A stretch of 15,194 nt of DNA from Chitinophaga sp. CB10 (GCA_001870995.2 MLAV02000031.1:1-15194), one strand, 5' to 3'; counted from the first letter of the stretch, positions 6,821-13,617 are shown. Notes: generated from the letters alone by a model not told the origin. Translations and numbers: made by a program.

Positions 6821-8512
6821 ATGAAACAGCACTTGCCTAAATATATAAAAGCGGCAATCTTCCTTGGCTTACTGGGAAGCAGCGCCTGCACAAAAAATTT
6901 CGGGGATATCAACACGGACCCCAGCCTGGTGTCGAAACCGGATGTCAAATTCCTTTTAAGTTATGTGGAAGATAAAATTATCACCTACCAGGGTACCGAA
7001 TGGGTATGGGAAAGCATGGAGCAACTCCTTCGCTTTACGCAGCATGTCACTTCCAGCCCGTTTGAAATAACCAACAACGTCAATACCAGGTATAGTAACT
7101 ATTACCTTCAAATACTTCCTAACCTGTATGAAATCAGGAGGCAGGTAGATGTAATGCCTAACAAAAGCGACTATCAGAAAATCGCCCAGGTGACCTATGT
7201 GCTGCAGGTATTGCATGGTCTGAAGGTAACGGATATGAACGGCGCTATCCCCTATTCACAAGCTATACAAGGGCGTTATGATGCCAGGTACAGCCCGGTG
7301 TATGACGATCAGCAGTCGCTGATGAATAACTGGTTGTCACAGCTGGACAATGCTATAAAGGTATTATCGGACAACAGCCTGACATCCCAGGTTACTTATG
7401 GCGTAAATGATATTTATTACCAGGGCGATTGGGTAAAGTGGGTGAAGCTGGCCAATACACTGAAACTTCGTATAGCTGCCAGGTTGGAAAATGCCGATAA
7501 GGCAAAATGCCAGTCCGTTTTCCAGGAAGTGATGAAAGACCCGATTGGACCAATCAATGGGGATGACTCACAGGTGAAATACCTTAACACTACCTTTACC
7601 CCTTTTGGAACCAGTGCGGATATCGATTACCGTAGCCGCCGCTATGCCACTACCTCTATTATGGCGTTTATGAAAAGAAGCAGGGATCCCCGGCTGCCGG
7701 TTTACTTTGAATCCAATGACCTTGTAGGCGCCTATAAGGATACACTGGCTAAGTATAACGTGAAATTACCGGCATTCATCAACGCTGCCGATCCACTGAT
7801 TCAGTTCCAGGGCGGCCCGGCCGACTGGACCACCAACCCGACAGTGGCTGGTTATATCAGTAATGGTTTCATTGTTAGTCAGTACACGAAGTACAACCTG
7901 ATATCGCCGATCAATCGCCGCTTCTTTTCTCCGAAGCTAAACCAGGCAACGGGTAATTTCATGGATGTGCCGGTAACCTATGCGGAAACCTGCTTTTACA
8001 TCGCTGAATTTATTCAAAAGGGCTATGCCGGTGGCGTGGATACCAAAGGTTCGGCGGAAGACTGGTATATTAAAGGCATTACTTCCTCCATTCAGACCAT
8101 GAATGCGATTGCTGTTGCAGCGGGTTCCATGGTGGCCTTTAGCGGCAACGGCCTCACGGAAATCAATGCTTACCTGAATCAGCCCGATGTCAAATTTAAC
8201 GGGATAAATAACCTGGAAAGAATTTACGTGCAACAGTACCTGGGATTGTACCGGCAACCAAATGAGGCTTTTGTTTTTTGCAGAAGAACAGGGTACCCTA
8301 AGAACAATTCAGCCTATTATGCACGGGAGCCATTCAACGAGCTGATTCCACGCCGCTTCTGGCTGACGGATCCCGGGGAGGTGAACAGGGCGAACTGGAA
8401 TACAGCGATGCAGCAACAAGGATTTACGCCGAATGCACAGGATTTGCCAACGCTGAGTACACAACGGATTTGGTATGATAAGCTGGCGCCGGATTTTGGC
8501 AAAGGAAACTAA
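6821..8512 (+). CDS. SusD/RagB-family substrate-binding lipoprotein
   Basis: A 563-residue outer-membrane lipoprotein that forms a lid on its SusC partner and captures ligand. The signal sequence ends in a lipobox (SSAC, Cys23). The mature start, TKNFGDINTDPS, is typical of the SusD-like_2 group (SusD and RagB outer membrane lipoproteins). TPR-like helices recur, for example KIAQVTYVLQVLHGLKVTDM and WVKWVKLANTLKLRIAARLE, the latter being the conserved KLANTLKLRIA block of this group. Near the C-terminus, NNLERIYVQQYLGLYRQPNE and the FNELIPRRFWLTDPGE segment fit the SusD end. It lies 36 bases after SusC with its own A-rich leader (AAAAAAATATACATC) and is probably co-transcribed. No SusE/F or glycoside hydrolase follows, so the locus lacks the usual degradative genes; the neighbouring peptidase remnant suggests peptides, but that is inference. 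Confidence 0.93.
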   Translation: MKQHLPKYIKAAIFLGLLGSSACTKNFGDINTDPSLVSKPDVKFLLSYVEDKIITYQGTEWVWESMEQLLRFTQHVTSSPFEITNNVNTRYSNYYLQILPNLYEIRRQVDVMPNKSDYQKIAQVTYVLQVLHGLKVTDMNGAIPYSQAIQGRYDARYSPVYDDQQSLMNNWLSQLDNAIKVLSDNSLTSQVTYGVNDIYYQGDWVKWVKLANTLKLRIAARLENADKAKCQSVFQEVMKDPIGPINGDDSQVKYLNTTFTPFGTSADIDYRSRRYATTSIMAFMKRSRDPRLPVYFESNDLVGAYKDTLAKYNVKLPAFINAADPLIQFQGGPADWTTNPTVAGYISNGFIVSQYTKYNLISPINRRFFSPKLNQATGNFMDVPVTYAETCFYIAEFIQKGYAGGVDTKGSAEDWYIKGITSSIQTMNAIAVAAGSMVAFSGNGLTEINAYLNQPDVKFNGINNLERIYVQQYLGLYRQPNEAFVFCRRTGYPKNNSAYYAREPFNELIPRRFWLTDPGEVNRANWNTAMQQQGFTPNAQDLPTLSTQRIWYDKLAPDFGKGN

Positions 8513-8651
8513 AAAGTGAGGGGCCACAGGAACTTAGTTTATTCACATTACAGGTACCGGAGCTGCATTTATATGCTGGTTCCCTGTTTATTGACTACCT
8601 GGCTAACTAACTTTTTGTAACTTTAAGTCCGGAGAAAATCAACCAAAGTCA

Positions 8652-8795
8652 TTGCGGGAATTACCAACATATAATGAGAAAGAGCTGCTGCAACTGGTTG
8701 CGGCAGGCGATGAACAAGCATTCGCAATCTTGTTTAATGAATACAGGAGCGAAGCAGCAACTGCAGGGGGTCTCTGGCATGGCAAAAGTTACTGA
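8652..8795 (+). pseudogene. ECF sigma factor, N-terminal remnant
   Basis: One frame, from a TTG at 8652 to the TGA at 8793-8795, encodes LRELPTYNEKELLQLVAAGD followed by EQAFAILFNEYR. This is the typical start of Bacteroidota ECF sigma factors, covering the first helix of region 2. After the Arg at about 8747 the match stops; what follows (SEAATAGGLWHGKSY) is not sigma sequence, and regions 2 and 4 are absent. There is no ATG at the start. It is a broken gene joined to a peptidase fragment in a different frame. It may have been a second regulator for a lost neighbouring locus. Confidence 0.7.
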
Positions 8796-9426
8796 CAGTA
8801 TCATCCTGGCCATAGGTAAAACATCGCCTTCCCGGGAGGATTTTATTGCATTCCAGCCCGTGTCGATGCAACAGGCATCCATGCGCAGCATGATCGTCCG
8901 GGGAAGTAAGGATTACCCTGATGTGAAGAGTTTTCGCGACAAAGAAATATACGGCCCCTTGGAACATAGCCGTGCAGAAGTAGAGTATTCATTAAATGCA
9001 GACTATGACCCCCGCTCCATCGTAAGCGACGATTCCCTGAACCTGGTGGAGGCAGGCTATGGCAATGCAGATGCAACGGGGCCCGAAGCGAGCCACGGTA
9101 CGCACGTTGCAGGCATCATAGGCGCTGTCCGGAATAATGGTGAAGGAATGGATGGCGTGGCGGATAATGTTCGTATTATGTCAATAAGGGCTATACCACA
9201 AGGGGATGAGAGAGATAAAGACGTGGCGAATGCCATCCGCTATGCAGTAGATAATGAGGCAAAGATCATCAACATGAGTTTTGGTAAACATTTTTCACCG
9301 CATAAGGCAATCGTTGATGAAGCAGTTAAGCATGCAATGAAGAAAGATGTGCTGATAGTACCGCCGCGGCATTGGAACTCGCCGAAGCCCGTACAGGAAA
9401 AGGAAAGTAATATATACACCGGGTAA
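8779..9426 (+). pseudogene. S8 (subtilisin-like) peptidase, internal fragment
   Basis: The frame carries an internal part of a Bacteroidota S8 peptidase: the insert between catalytic Asp and His (TDSIILAIGKTSPSREDFIAF and following), then YDPRSIVSDD, then the His block HGTHVAGIIGAVRNNGEG (9094 onward), then VADNVRIMSIRAIPQGDERD and IINMSFGKHFSPHKA. Intact relatives are about 500 residues or more. The N-terminal segment with the catalytic Asp and the C-terminal segment with the oxyanion Asn and catalytic Ser are missing. After VLIV (ending 9360), where HAAGND would follow, the sequence changes to PPRHWNSPKPVQ and stops at 9424-9426. An upstream in-frame ATG at 8674 would read through sigma-factor DNA in the wrong frame. 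It cannot be an active protease. It lies directly downstream of the SusC/SusD pair. Confidence 0.85.
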
Positions 9427-9442
9427 GGGCTATGGCTAAAAG

Positions 9443-9481
9443 AAAAAGGAGAAATCGAGTTTGTATCGATTTCTCCTTTTT
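9443..9481. terminator. Strong bidirectional intrinsic terminator
   Basis: AAAAAGGAGAAATCGA (9443-9458) is a perfect 16-bp inverted match to TCGATTTCTCCTTTTT (9466-9481), with a 7-nt loop. The stem ends in T5 on the plus strand and in T5 on the minus strand, so it can act in both directions. On the minus strand it directly follows the tRNA-like 3' end, the usual place for a tRNA terminator. Confidence 0.85.
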
Positions 9482-9529
9482 GGTGCCCAGAACTGGAACC
9501 GTATGTAATTGATTTTCAGTTCCTTTCTG
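9481..9529 (-). other. tRNA 3' end without a tRNA body: putative attachment site
   Basis: On the minus strand the sequence ends CCAGTTCTGGGCACCA (9496-9481): T-stem 3' half, acceptor 3' strand TCTGGGC, discriminator A and CCA. Further upstream, AAAGGAACTGAAAATC (9527-9512) closely matches the anticodon arm of tRNA-Phe (GAA). But the T loop is about five bases short, the anticodon stem does not pair, and no 5' acceptor strand GCCCAGA is found. It is therefore not a working tRNA. Tyrosine-recombinase elements that integrate in tRNA genes leave such displaced 3' ends, followed, as here, by the original terminator. CAGAACTGGAAC (9488-9499) and GTTCCTTTCTG (9519-9529) form an imperfect inverted pair that could be core sites. 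The tRNA identity is from memory. Confidence 0.5.
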
Positions 9530-9535
9530 CGGCTA

Positions 9536-9553
9536 TGAGCCACCTGTGAGCCA
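9536..9553. repeat. Direct repeat TGAGCCA at 11-bp spacing
   Basis: TGAGCCA occurs at 9536-9542 and 9547-9553, one helical turn apart, just inside the putative attachment site. Short direct repeats at this position are a common form of integrase arm-type or excisionase binding site. With only two copies, the role is a guess. Confidence 0.3.
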
Positions 9554-9684
9554 ATATTTTGAAGTGTGCTGGTATTTTTCGCGGAATGCTTCTCCCTTTG
9601 GGGAATCACATTGACACGGGGTAAAAATAAGAAATTTCTGGATTATGTTTTGTTAGGCTTTTCCTTGAAGGACTTTTTTAGCTG
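9554..9684. other. Gene-free stretch inside the presumed island edge
   Basis: No convincing reading frame on either strand. It holds a tight TCCTTGAAGGA palindrome (about 9662-9672) near the 3' end of the small minus-strand gene, too short in its loop to call a terminator. Nothing else is seen. Confidence 0.4.
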
Positions 9685-9921
9685 TTAACCAGATAGTAGC
9701 CCCCAGATGCTTTTAACGATCTTAGTGCTTTGTATCAGAGATGGCAGCATCCCTAAAAGTAAAGCCAAGGCCATGAAAATACAGACAAACAGTAAGATGG
9801 CAACCAGGATGGTGCAAAATTCCTTATAGTTGAGTCCTTCGGTGTCGATACGAAGGAAGCCTATCAGATGTACCTTGATCTTTTTATTGGAAGTTTTCAT
9901 ATCTAAGTTTTGATATGGCAA
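9685..9921 (-). CDS. Small membrane protein of unknown function
   Basis: Reads from 9921 (78 residues) or, more likely, from the second Met at 9900 (71 residues, MKTSNKKIKVHLIG). A basic N-terminus is followed by a strongly hydrophobic segment (CTILVAILLFVCIFMALALLLG), one membrane helix, and a short C-terminal tail (PSLIQSTKIVKSIWGLL) that may be amphipathic. No signal peptidase site is obvious. It is the first gene inside the presumed island boundary and lies about 70 bases downstream of the CCxLH protein gene on the same strand, so they may be co-transcribed. I do not recognise a family; a single-helix protein of this size could be a membrane-acting effector, but nothing proves it. Confidence 0.5.
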   Translation of the reverse strand: MPYQNLDMKTSNKKIKVHLIGFLRIDTEGLNYKEFCTILVAILLFVCIFMALALLLGMLPSLIQSTKIVKSIWGLLSG

Positions 9922-9988
9922 ACTTACTCGTTATGACGGCTGCAGGCGGATTCTGGTAGTTTGGGTAGAAAAGAAGTATTTTGACTTT

Positions 9989-11425
9989 CTAGGCGTTCCA
10001 TGCGCCGGCAACAACCTTGAAGTTCTCTTGTACCTGCTTTTCCGGCCATCCTTCAAAATGATCAGACAGCAATTTGATGTATTTGAGTTTGCAGTGGGCG
10101 CTTGGCTCATATTCGCGGGAAGCAGTTGTGAAAAATTCCGCAAATAAGGATATGACCAGGCGTTTTTCGCCGTGACCGTAATTAATTCGTTGTTTTGGCA
10201 GTTTGTCATTTCCTCCGAAAGCCCGGGCAATGAACTGGTAAACCTGTTCCTCGGCCAGGAACGGCTTTCCGTTTTTTGCGGAGCGTGTTAGTTTTAAAAA
10301 ATGTGCTTTCACCTCACTGATGGGCATTTGCCGGCAAAACACGTTTTCTATCTTGTCAAGGTCAATGGCAATAGTGGTCTTGGAGGGACGGGCCTCTGGT
10401 TGAAGGTCATCCATTTTTTGTAGAAATGGGGCCATGTCTTTAAGGTACCGGATTTCCCCACTGTACCACTGTTTCAGAATGCGGTTTACTTTGGCCCGTT
10501 CATCCTTAAAGTTTTGACCCAGTTGTCGGAGTTCATGATCACGGCGCGCGTTGATTAGTTCAATTTGTTTTTTGTCGGGTTCTGTTAGTAATTGTTTGTC
10601 CTGGAGTGCTTTGACGTTAACTGCCTGTAAAATCATGGTGGTAGCGCTAATTATATATTCAATCATCCGCTCTTCGGTAATTATCCTCGCCTTGCTTATC
10701 CCTGAATACCGGTTATAGATCGGAGCCCCGTTTAGAATGGGAAGCTGATTTTCAAAATGAGGCTTTAAATGGGCCAGATAGCTGATATGCCATGGAAATT
10801 CTTTCATCCAGCGATCATATTTGACGATCAGCTCATTAACATCGGTTGGTTTTGCCTTGCCCTTGGGGGATTCGTAACTTTTAAGAAAGGCCAGGAGTTT
10901 AGGCACTTTGTCGGGGTATGTTTCGGCTGCCCGTTCGATCATATTGCGCAAATAGGCCGTGTAGACGTTTAGGGCAATCGGGGCGCCATAGCCCTCGGGG
11001 AGTTGCCCAAAACTTTCGTAGGCGTATTCCAGAAATTCGGTGATGTGTTCATACCAGTCGGGTTCCTCGATCTTGGCTGCCCATAAGTTTTCGGTTTGGC
11101 GGGCGGTTTCCAGTATTTTCGCTGGCAAATCCCCTACAAATTTCTCACGGTCATACCAGGAAGGCGGGGTGTTTAACCGCGCATGCAAGGTACAGCAATT
11201 GGGAAATTGCCGGAGATAGTCGGTAATATTTGTTTCTAGACTTCGATGTAGTGGGCAGCAGCGGGGCCAGTTGGGTTTCACAACATCGGGTATACTGTCC
11301 AACCTGGTCCGAAAGGCGGGGGCGTAAAAATCCTCACCAGAGATCCATGCAAATACGTTTTCACCGCGGCCCTTGCTTTTTATCGCCTTTCCCAAGGCGG
11401 CAGGATTGATCACTTCGATTCTCAT
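9989..11425 (-). CDS. Uncharacterised 478-residue protein with two CCxLH motifs
   Basis: A cytoplasmic protein (no signal or membrane segment). Two similar motifs lie 21 residues apart: PRCCPLHRSL (Cys56-Cys57, His60) and PNCCTLHARL (Cys77-Cys78, His81). Together they could bind a metal ion or form a redox site. The middle is alpha-helical, with a charged stretch, NARRDHELRQLGQNFKDERA (about 290-310), able to form a coiled coil. The C-terminal third (FLKLTRSAKNGKPFLAEEQV, then QFIARAFGG and HCKLKYIKLLSDHFEGW) resembles in outline the C-terminal region of RteC-like proteins of Bacteroidota mobile elements, but I cannot confirm that. The start is ATG 11425, with a near-consensus -7 element 33 bases upstream. 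It is divergent from the Pycsar effector gene. Function unknown; a role in the element or in defence is only suggested by location. Confidence 0.8.
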   Translation of the reverse strand: MRIEVINPAALGKAIKSKGRGENVFAWISGEDFYAPAFRTRLDSIPDVVKPNWPRCCPLHRSLETNITDYLRQFPNCCTLHARLNTPPSWYDREKFVGDLPAKILETARQTENLWAAKIEEPDWYEHITEFLEYAYESFGQLPEGYGAPIALNVYTAYLRNMIERAAETYPDKVPKLLAFLKSYESPKGKAKPTDVNELIVKYDRWMKEFPWHISYLAHLKPHFENQLPILNGAPIYNRYSGISKARIITEERMIEYIISATTMILQAVNVKALQDKQLLTEPDKKQIELINARRDHELRQLGQNFKDERAKVNRILKQWYSGEIRYLKDMAPFLQKMDDLQPEARPSKTTIAIDLDKIENVFCRQMPISEVKAHFLKLTRSAKNGKPFLAEEQVYQFIARAFGGNDKLPKQRINYGHGEKRLVISLFAEFFTTASREYEPSAHCKLKYIKLLSDHFEGWPEKQVQENFKVVAGAWNA

Positions 11426-11457
11426 GTAATATTGTCTGATTAATTAAAATCATTCTT

Positions 11458-11465
11458 CAAATATA
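11458..11465 (-). promoter_or_regulatory. Bacteroidota -7 promoter element for the CCxLH gene
   Basis: On the minus strand these bases read TATATTTG, a full match to the Bacteroidota -7 consensus TAnnTTTG, about 33 bases before the ATG at 11425. No good TTG/TTTG -33 element is seen at the expected spacing, so this is a partial promoter match. Confidence 0.4.
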
Positions 11466-11640
11466 AGAAATATCGTGTATTGCCTTTGTATGGAAGTCTG
11501 GTTAGATGATTGTTACTGATTTTTTAAAGATCGTCGTGAAAATAACTAGGTATAAAGCTCCCTATGGGGAGGAAAATTGTCAAGTTATCCGGTTTATTGA
11601 AAGCAATTTTTCTTATTTTCGTATATACTAACTTATAAAT

Positions 11641-12276
11641 ATGAGTACAAGTAATCCTGATCCTACACCTTCGCAATCCCCCATAACGCCACCATCGGTT
11701 TCTACCCAACCGTTAACTCCCATGTCTAGTAATCCTCATTTACCTACAGTTAACTCGGTAGATCACGGTGAAAGATACTGGTTGATATTGCAGAAAAATA
11801 TTGAATGGTTACGTTTTTCTGAAACAAAGTCAGCAATTATCTTGTCGAGTTATGGTATATTATTTACAATTTTTTATACCAACGCTGATGATGTATTTAA
11901 ATCAATTGTACCAATTGGGACTATTACTGTTCTTGTCATTATCTTTTCTTTATTAAGTATCGCTTCTATTGTATACGCATTTTTGACGTTAAGACCCCGT
12001 TTAAAAAACACCGGAAATTCCATACTCTATTTTGGACATATAGCAGCTAATTATTCTAATGCAGCAAGTTATAAAAAAGCTGCACATTCGATATTAGACG
12101 ATGAAGACCAGTATACCAATCATTTAACTGAACAAATCTATTCTATTTCAAAAATAGCAAGGGACAAATATCAATGCACTGGAACTTCTATGTGGCTTTT
12201 CTTCTTTAGCATCGGGATTTTAGTAATAGCGGTAACTATATATTTTCTTCAAAATTTTAATAATCCAGTAAAGTAG
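11641..12276 (+). CDS. pycTM: Pycsar anti-phage effector, transmembrane type (PycTM, DUF5706)
   Basis: In Pycsar defence a cyclase makes cCMP or cUMP on phage infection, and the effector responds by damaging the inner membrane. This 211-residue protein has the family pattern: a disordered Pro/Ser/Thr-rich start (1-40), then HGERYWLILQKNIEWLRFSE (42-61), ETKSAIILSSYGILFTIFYT (membrane segment 1, about 64-82), a second segment (about 93-117), the block LYFGHIAANYS (129-139), the helix QIYSISKIARDKY (165-177) and a final membrane segment (about 185-204). The DxKA-like ETKSA, FGHI and QIYxxSKIAxxKY blocks are what I used to recognise it. The stop TAG overlaps the GTG of a cyclase-like gene by one base (TAGTG), so the two are coupled. 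Composition is AT-rich, unlike the SusC/D locus. Confidence 0.85.
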   Translation: MSTSNPDPTPSQSPITPPSVSTQPLTPMSSNPHLPTVNSVDHGERYWLILQKNIEWLRFSETKSAIILSSYGILFTIFYTNADDVFKSIVPIGTITVLVIIFSLLSIASIVYAFLTLRPRLKNTGNSILYFGHIAANYSNAASYKKAAHSILDDEDQYTNHLTEQIYSISKIARDKYQCTGTSMWLFFFSIGILVIAVTIYFLQNFNNPVK

Positions 12277-12503
12277 TGGCAAACATTGAGTTCAACGCTG
12301 AAATGCGAAAAAAATATGGATTAGATTTAGATGATAGTAATAAAGAGTATTTTTGGAAATCGATCGATTCCAGGGCTTTATCAAATTTGGGGACAAATTA
12401 CGAGGAGTATTTTTTGAGAGGGACCGAAATAAATATTTGCCTTCTTTTTATCGATGTATGCAATTTTTCAACAAAATTTATTGAAGTAACTTGTTCGGGT
12501 TAA
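12276..12503 (+). pseudogene. pycC: Pycsar pyrimidine cyclase (PycC), truncated after the first catalytic Asp
   Basis: From GTG 12276, coupled to the effector stop, the frame gives 75 residues. The first 67 look like the start of a class III nucleotidyl cyclase of the Pycsar type: a short lead-in, then RGTEINICLLFIDVCNFSTK (48-67). Asp60 in FIDVCNFS is the first of the two metal-binding aspartates. Intact PycC proteins are roughly 180-340 residues; here sequence similarity ends at about Phe68 and the last seven residues (IEVTCSG) look unrelated. The second metal Asp and the base-recognition and transition-state residues are missing, and no continuation is visible in another frame downstream. 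The change point, about 12478, coincides with the 3' end of a minus-strand gene, pointing to a deletion or insertion junction. No cyclase activity is expected. Confidence 0.75.
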
Positions 12504-12663
12504 TGGTACTGATCTGTAAAGCAGTCAGGATTTTATTTTCTTTCAGCAATTGAGGAAAGAGTTTTTTTAGGCCACTTATTTCTTCTGTGTCCAATGATCT
12601 ACTTGTTTGCTTGGTACCGTCGTACAGCGACCAGGTATCGGAGAATTTGCATATGTAATACAT
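12478..12663 (-). CDS. Small conserved-looking protein, possibly clipped at its C-terminus
   Basis: A 61-residue soluble protein starting MYYICKFSDTWSLYD, with a helix-rich second half (EISGLKKLFPQLLKENKILT, then ALQISTINPNKLLQ). It reads like a real protein, with well-ordered charged and hydrophobic residues. I recall similar short proteins from Bacteroidota accessory DNA but cannot name a family. Its stop (TAA on the minus strand at 12480-12478) lies exactly at the point where the cyclase gene on the other strand loses similarity, so a few C-terminal residues may have been lost and the stop supplied by cyclase DNA. It is 40 bases downstream of the next minus-strand gene and likely shares its transcript. 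Confidence 0.55.
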   Translation of the reverse strand: MYYICKFSDTWSLYDGTKQTSRSLDTEEISGLKKLFPQLLKENKILTALQISTINPNKLLQ

Positions 12664-12703
12664 AATATTATAGCTTATTTGTAGCGTTCATACGGAAAAC
12701 TGG

Positions 12704-12982
12704 TTAAGGAATAGATTGACTGCACCTCTTTTTACTGTCCGTTCTGGCAGTCTTTGAATCCAATTTTTTATATTTTTTACCCAGAATGCTTTTTATCCAA
12801 TTGTATGCGGATTGCTTCCAATTTCTTGGATATTTCCCTTTATTGTTTTTCCAGTGCTTAAACCCGCAAAATAAAAAGTAGCATTCTGCTTCAGCAGCCG
12901 GTAATCCGTGTCGGTTAAAGTATATCCTTACTTCCTCAATGGATGGTGGAAAAAACGTTGTACGATTAGGAGTTGCTTGCAT
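12704..12982 (-). CDS. Small protein with a phage-replication-type C-terminal motif
   Basis: A 92-residue protein. Residues 11-68 (FFPPSIEEVRIYFNRHGLPA, AEAECYFLFCGFKHWKNNKG, KYPRNWKQSAYNWI) match the pattern PPxxEEVxxYFxxxGxxxxEAExFxxyxxxxxWxxxxGxxxxNWKxAxxxWI that usually closes phage or plasmid replication-initiator proteins (DnaD-like organisers). Here it stands alone, followed by a basic tail (KKYKKLDSKTARTDSKKR) that could bind DNA. The neighbour on the same strand, 40 bases downstream, is the small 12478-12663 gene. The motif suggests a link to mobile-element replication or its control. The pattern match is from memory. Confidence 0.6.
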   Translation of the reverse strand: MQATPNRTTFFPPSIEEVRIYFNRHGLPAAEAECYFLFCGFKHWKNNKGKYPRNWKQSAYNWIKSILGKKYKKLDSKTARTDSKKRCSQSIP

Positions 12983-13466
12983 TAATTACAATTTTCAAAG
13001 GTTACTGTAAATTTTGCAATCGGTTAAGCCTATTGTTTCGTTGACTCTTCTAAAAATGTTTTTTCAGCAAATATCCGTGTAACAGGAAGTGAAAAATCAG
13101 AGTGTAACCAGAGGCTCGGAAAAAATTATCTTGAAGTGACCAGCAGAAAGGTTCAATGGTTGAATGTATAAAGCTGATACCATGCTTTAGTTAGCCCGTA
13201 TTTTGGCATTAATACTTTTTTGGCATATTACTTCTATTTATCTTCTATTTGGCTTCCACTGTATGATTAAACGATTGTCGATTTTTGTATTAAAATAGGC
13301 AAAGCAACTTTTGACGAAAAAAAATAATCTGAATTTAATCGCCACAAATCCAATTGACTGACCAGTGGTTCTTAACATATTTTCATTTTAGCTAGTAGGA
13401 GTAGATTCTTGAAGATCTATGCCGCAAAATGACATTTTTTGAGTTGACTAATTATTCAAAATAATG

Positions 13467-13503
13467 ATACCGCTAATAATTAATTTAAATGGAATTGCGG
13501 TAT
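13467..13503. repeat. Inverted repeat ATACCGC/GCGGTAT
   Basis: ATACCGC (13467-13473) pairs perfectly with GCGGTAT (13497-13503) around an AT-rich 23-nt loop. It is the first of three hairpins within 180 bases and GC-rich at its core in otherwise AT-rich DNA. Confidence 0.5.
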
Positions 13504-13520
13504 AAGAATTGGGAAAGGGG

Positions 13521-13566
13521 AATCCTCCTGGTCTTTTTGCCTAGTGTAGAAAGACCATGGGGGATT
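13521..13566. ncRNA. Strong 16-bp hairpin, candidate structured RNA
   Basis: AATCCTCCTGGTCTTT (13521-13536) pairs with AAAGACCATGGGGGATT (13550-13566): 16 base pairs with one G-T pair and one bulged base (T13558), closed by a 13-nt loop. No T-run follows on either strand, so it is not a simple terminator. No gene overlaps it. It is the most stable structure in this gene-free stretch and could be the core of a small RNA or a binding site. No known RNA family is recognised. Confidence 0.3.
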
Positions 13567-13617
13567 ATTAATGGTTGCTGTCAATATTTAGAAATTTGGG
13601 ATAGCAGACAGAAATAT

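Noticed and set aside
8674..9426. A single 250-residue protease gene starting at ATG 8674
   Set aside because: The first 35 codons read sigma-factor DNA in the wrong frame, and the peptidase part lacks the Asp and Ser blocks; it is better described as two remnants.
9481..9553. A functional tRNA-Phe gene on the minus strand
   Set aside because: The T loop is short, the anticodon stem does not pair and no 5' acceptor strand complementary to TCTGGGC is present.
11524..11709. A 61-residue minus-strand frame overlapping the Pycsar effector start
   Set aside because: It overlaps the effector start and the divergent promoter region and shows no protein-like features.
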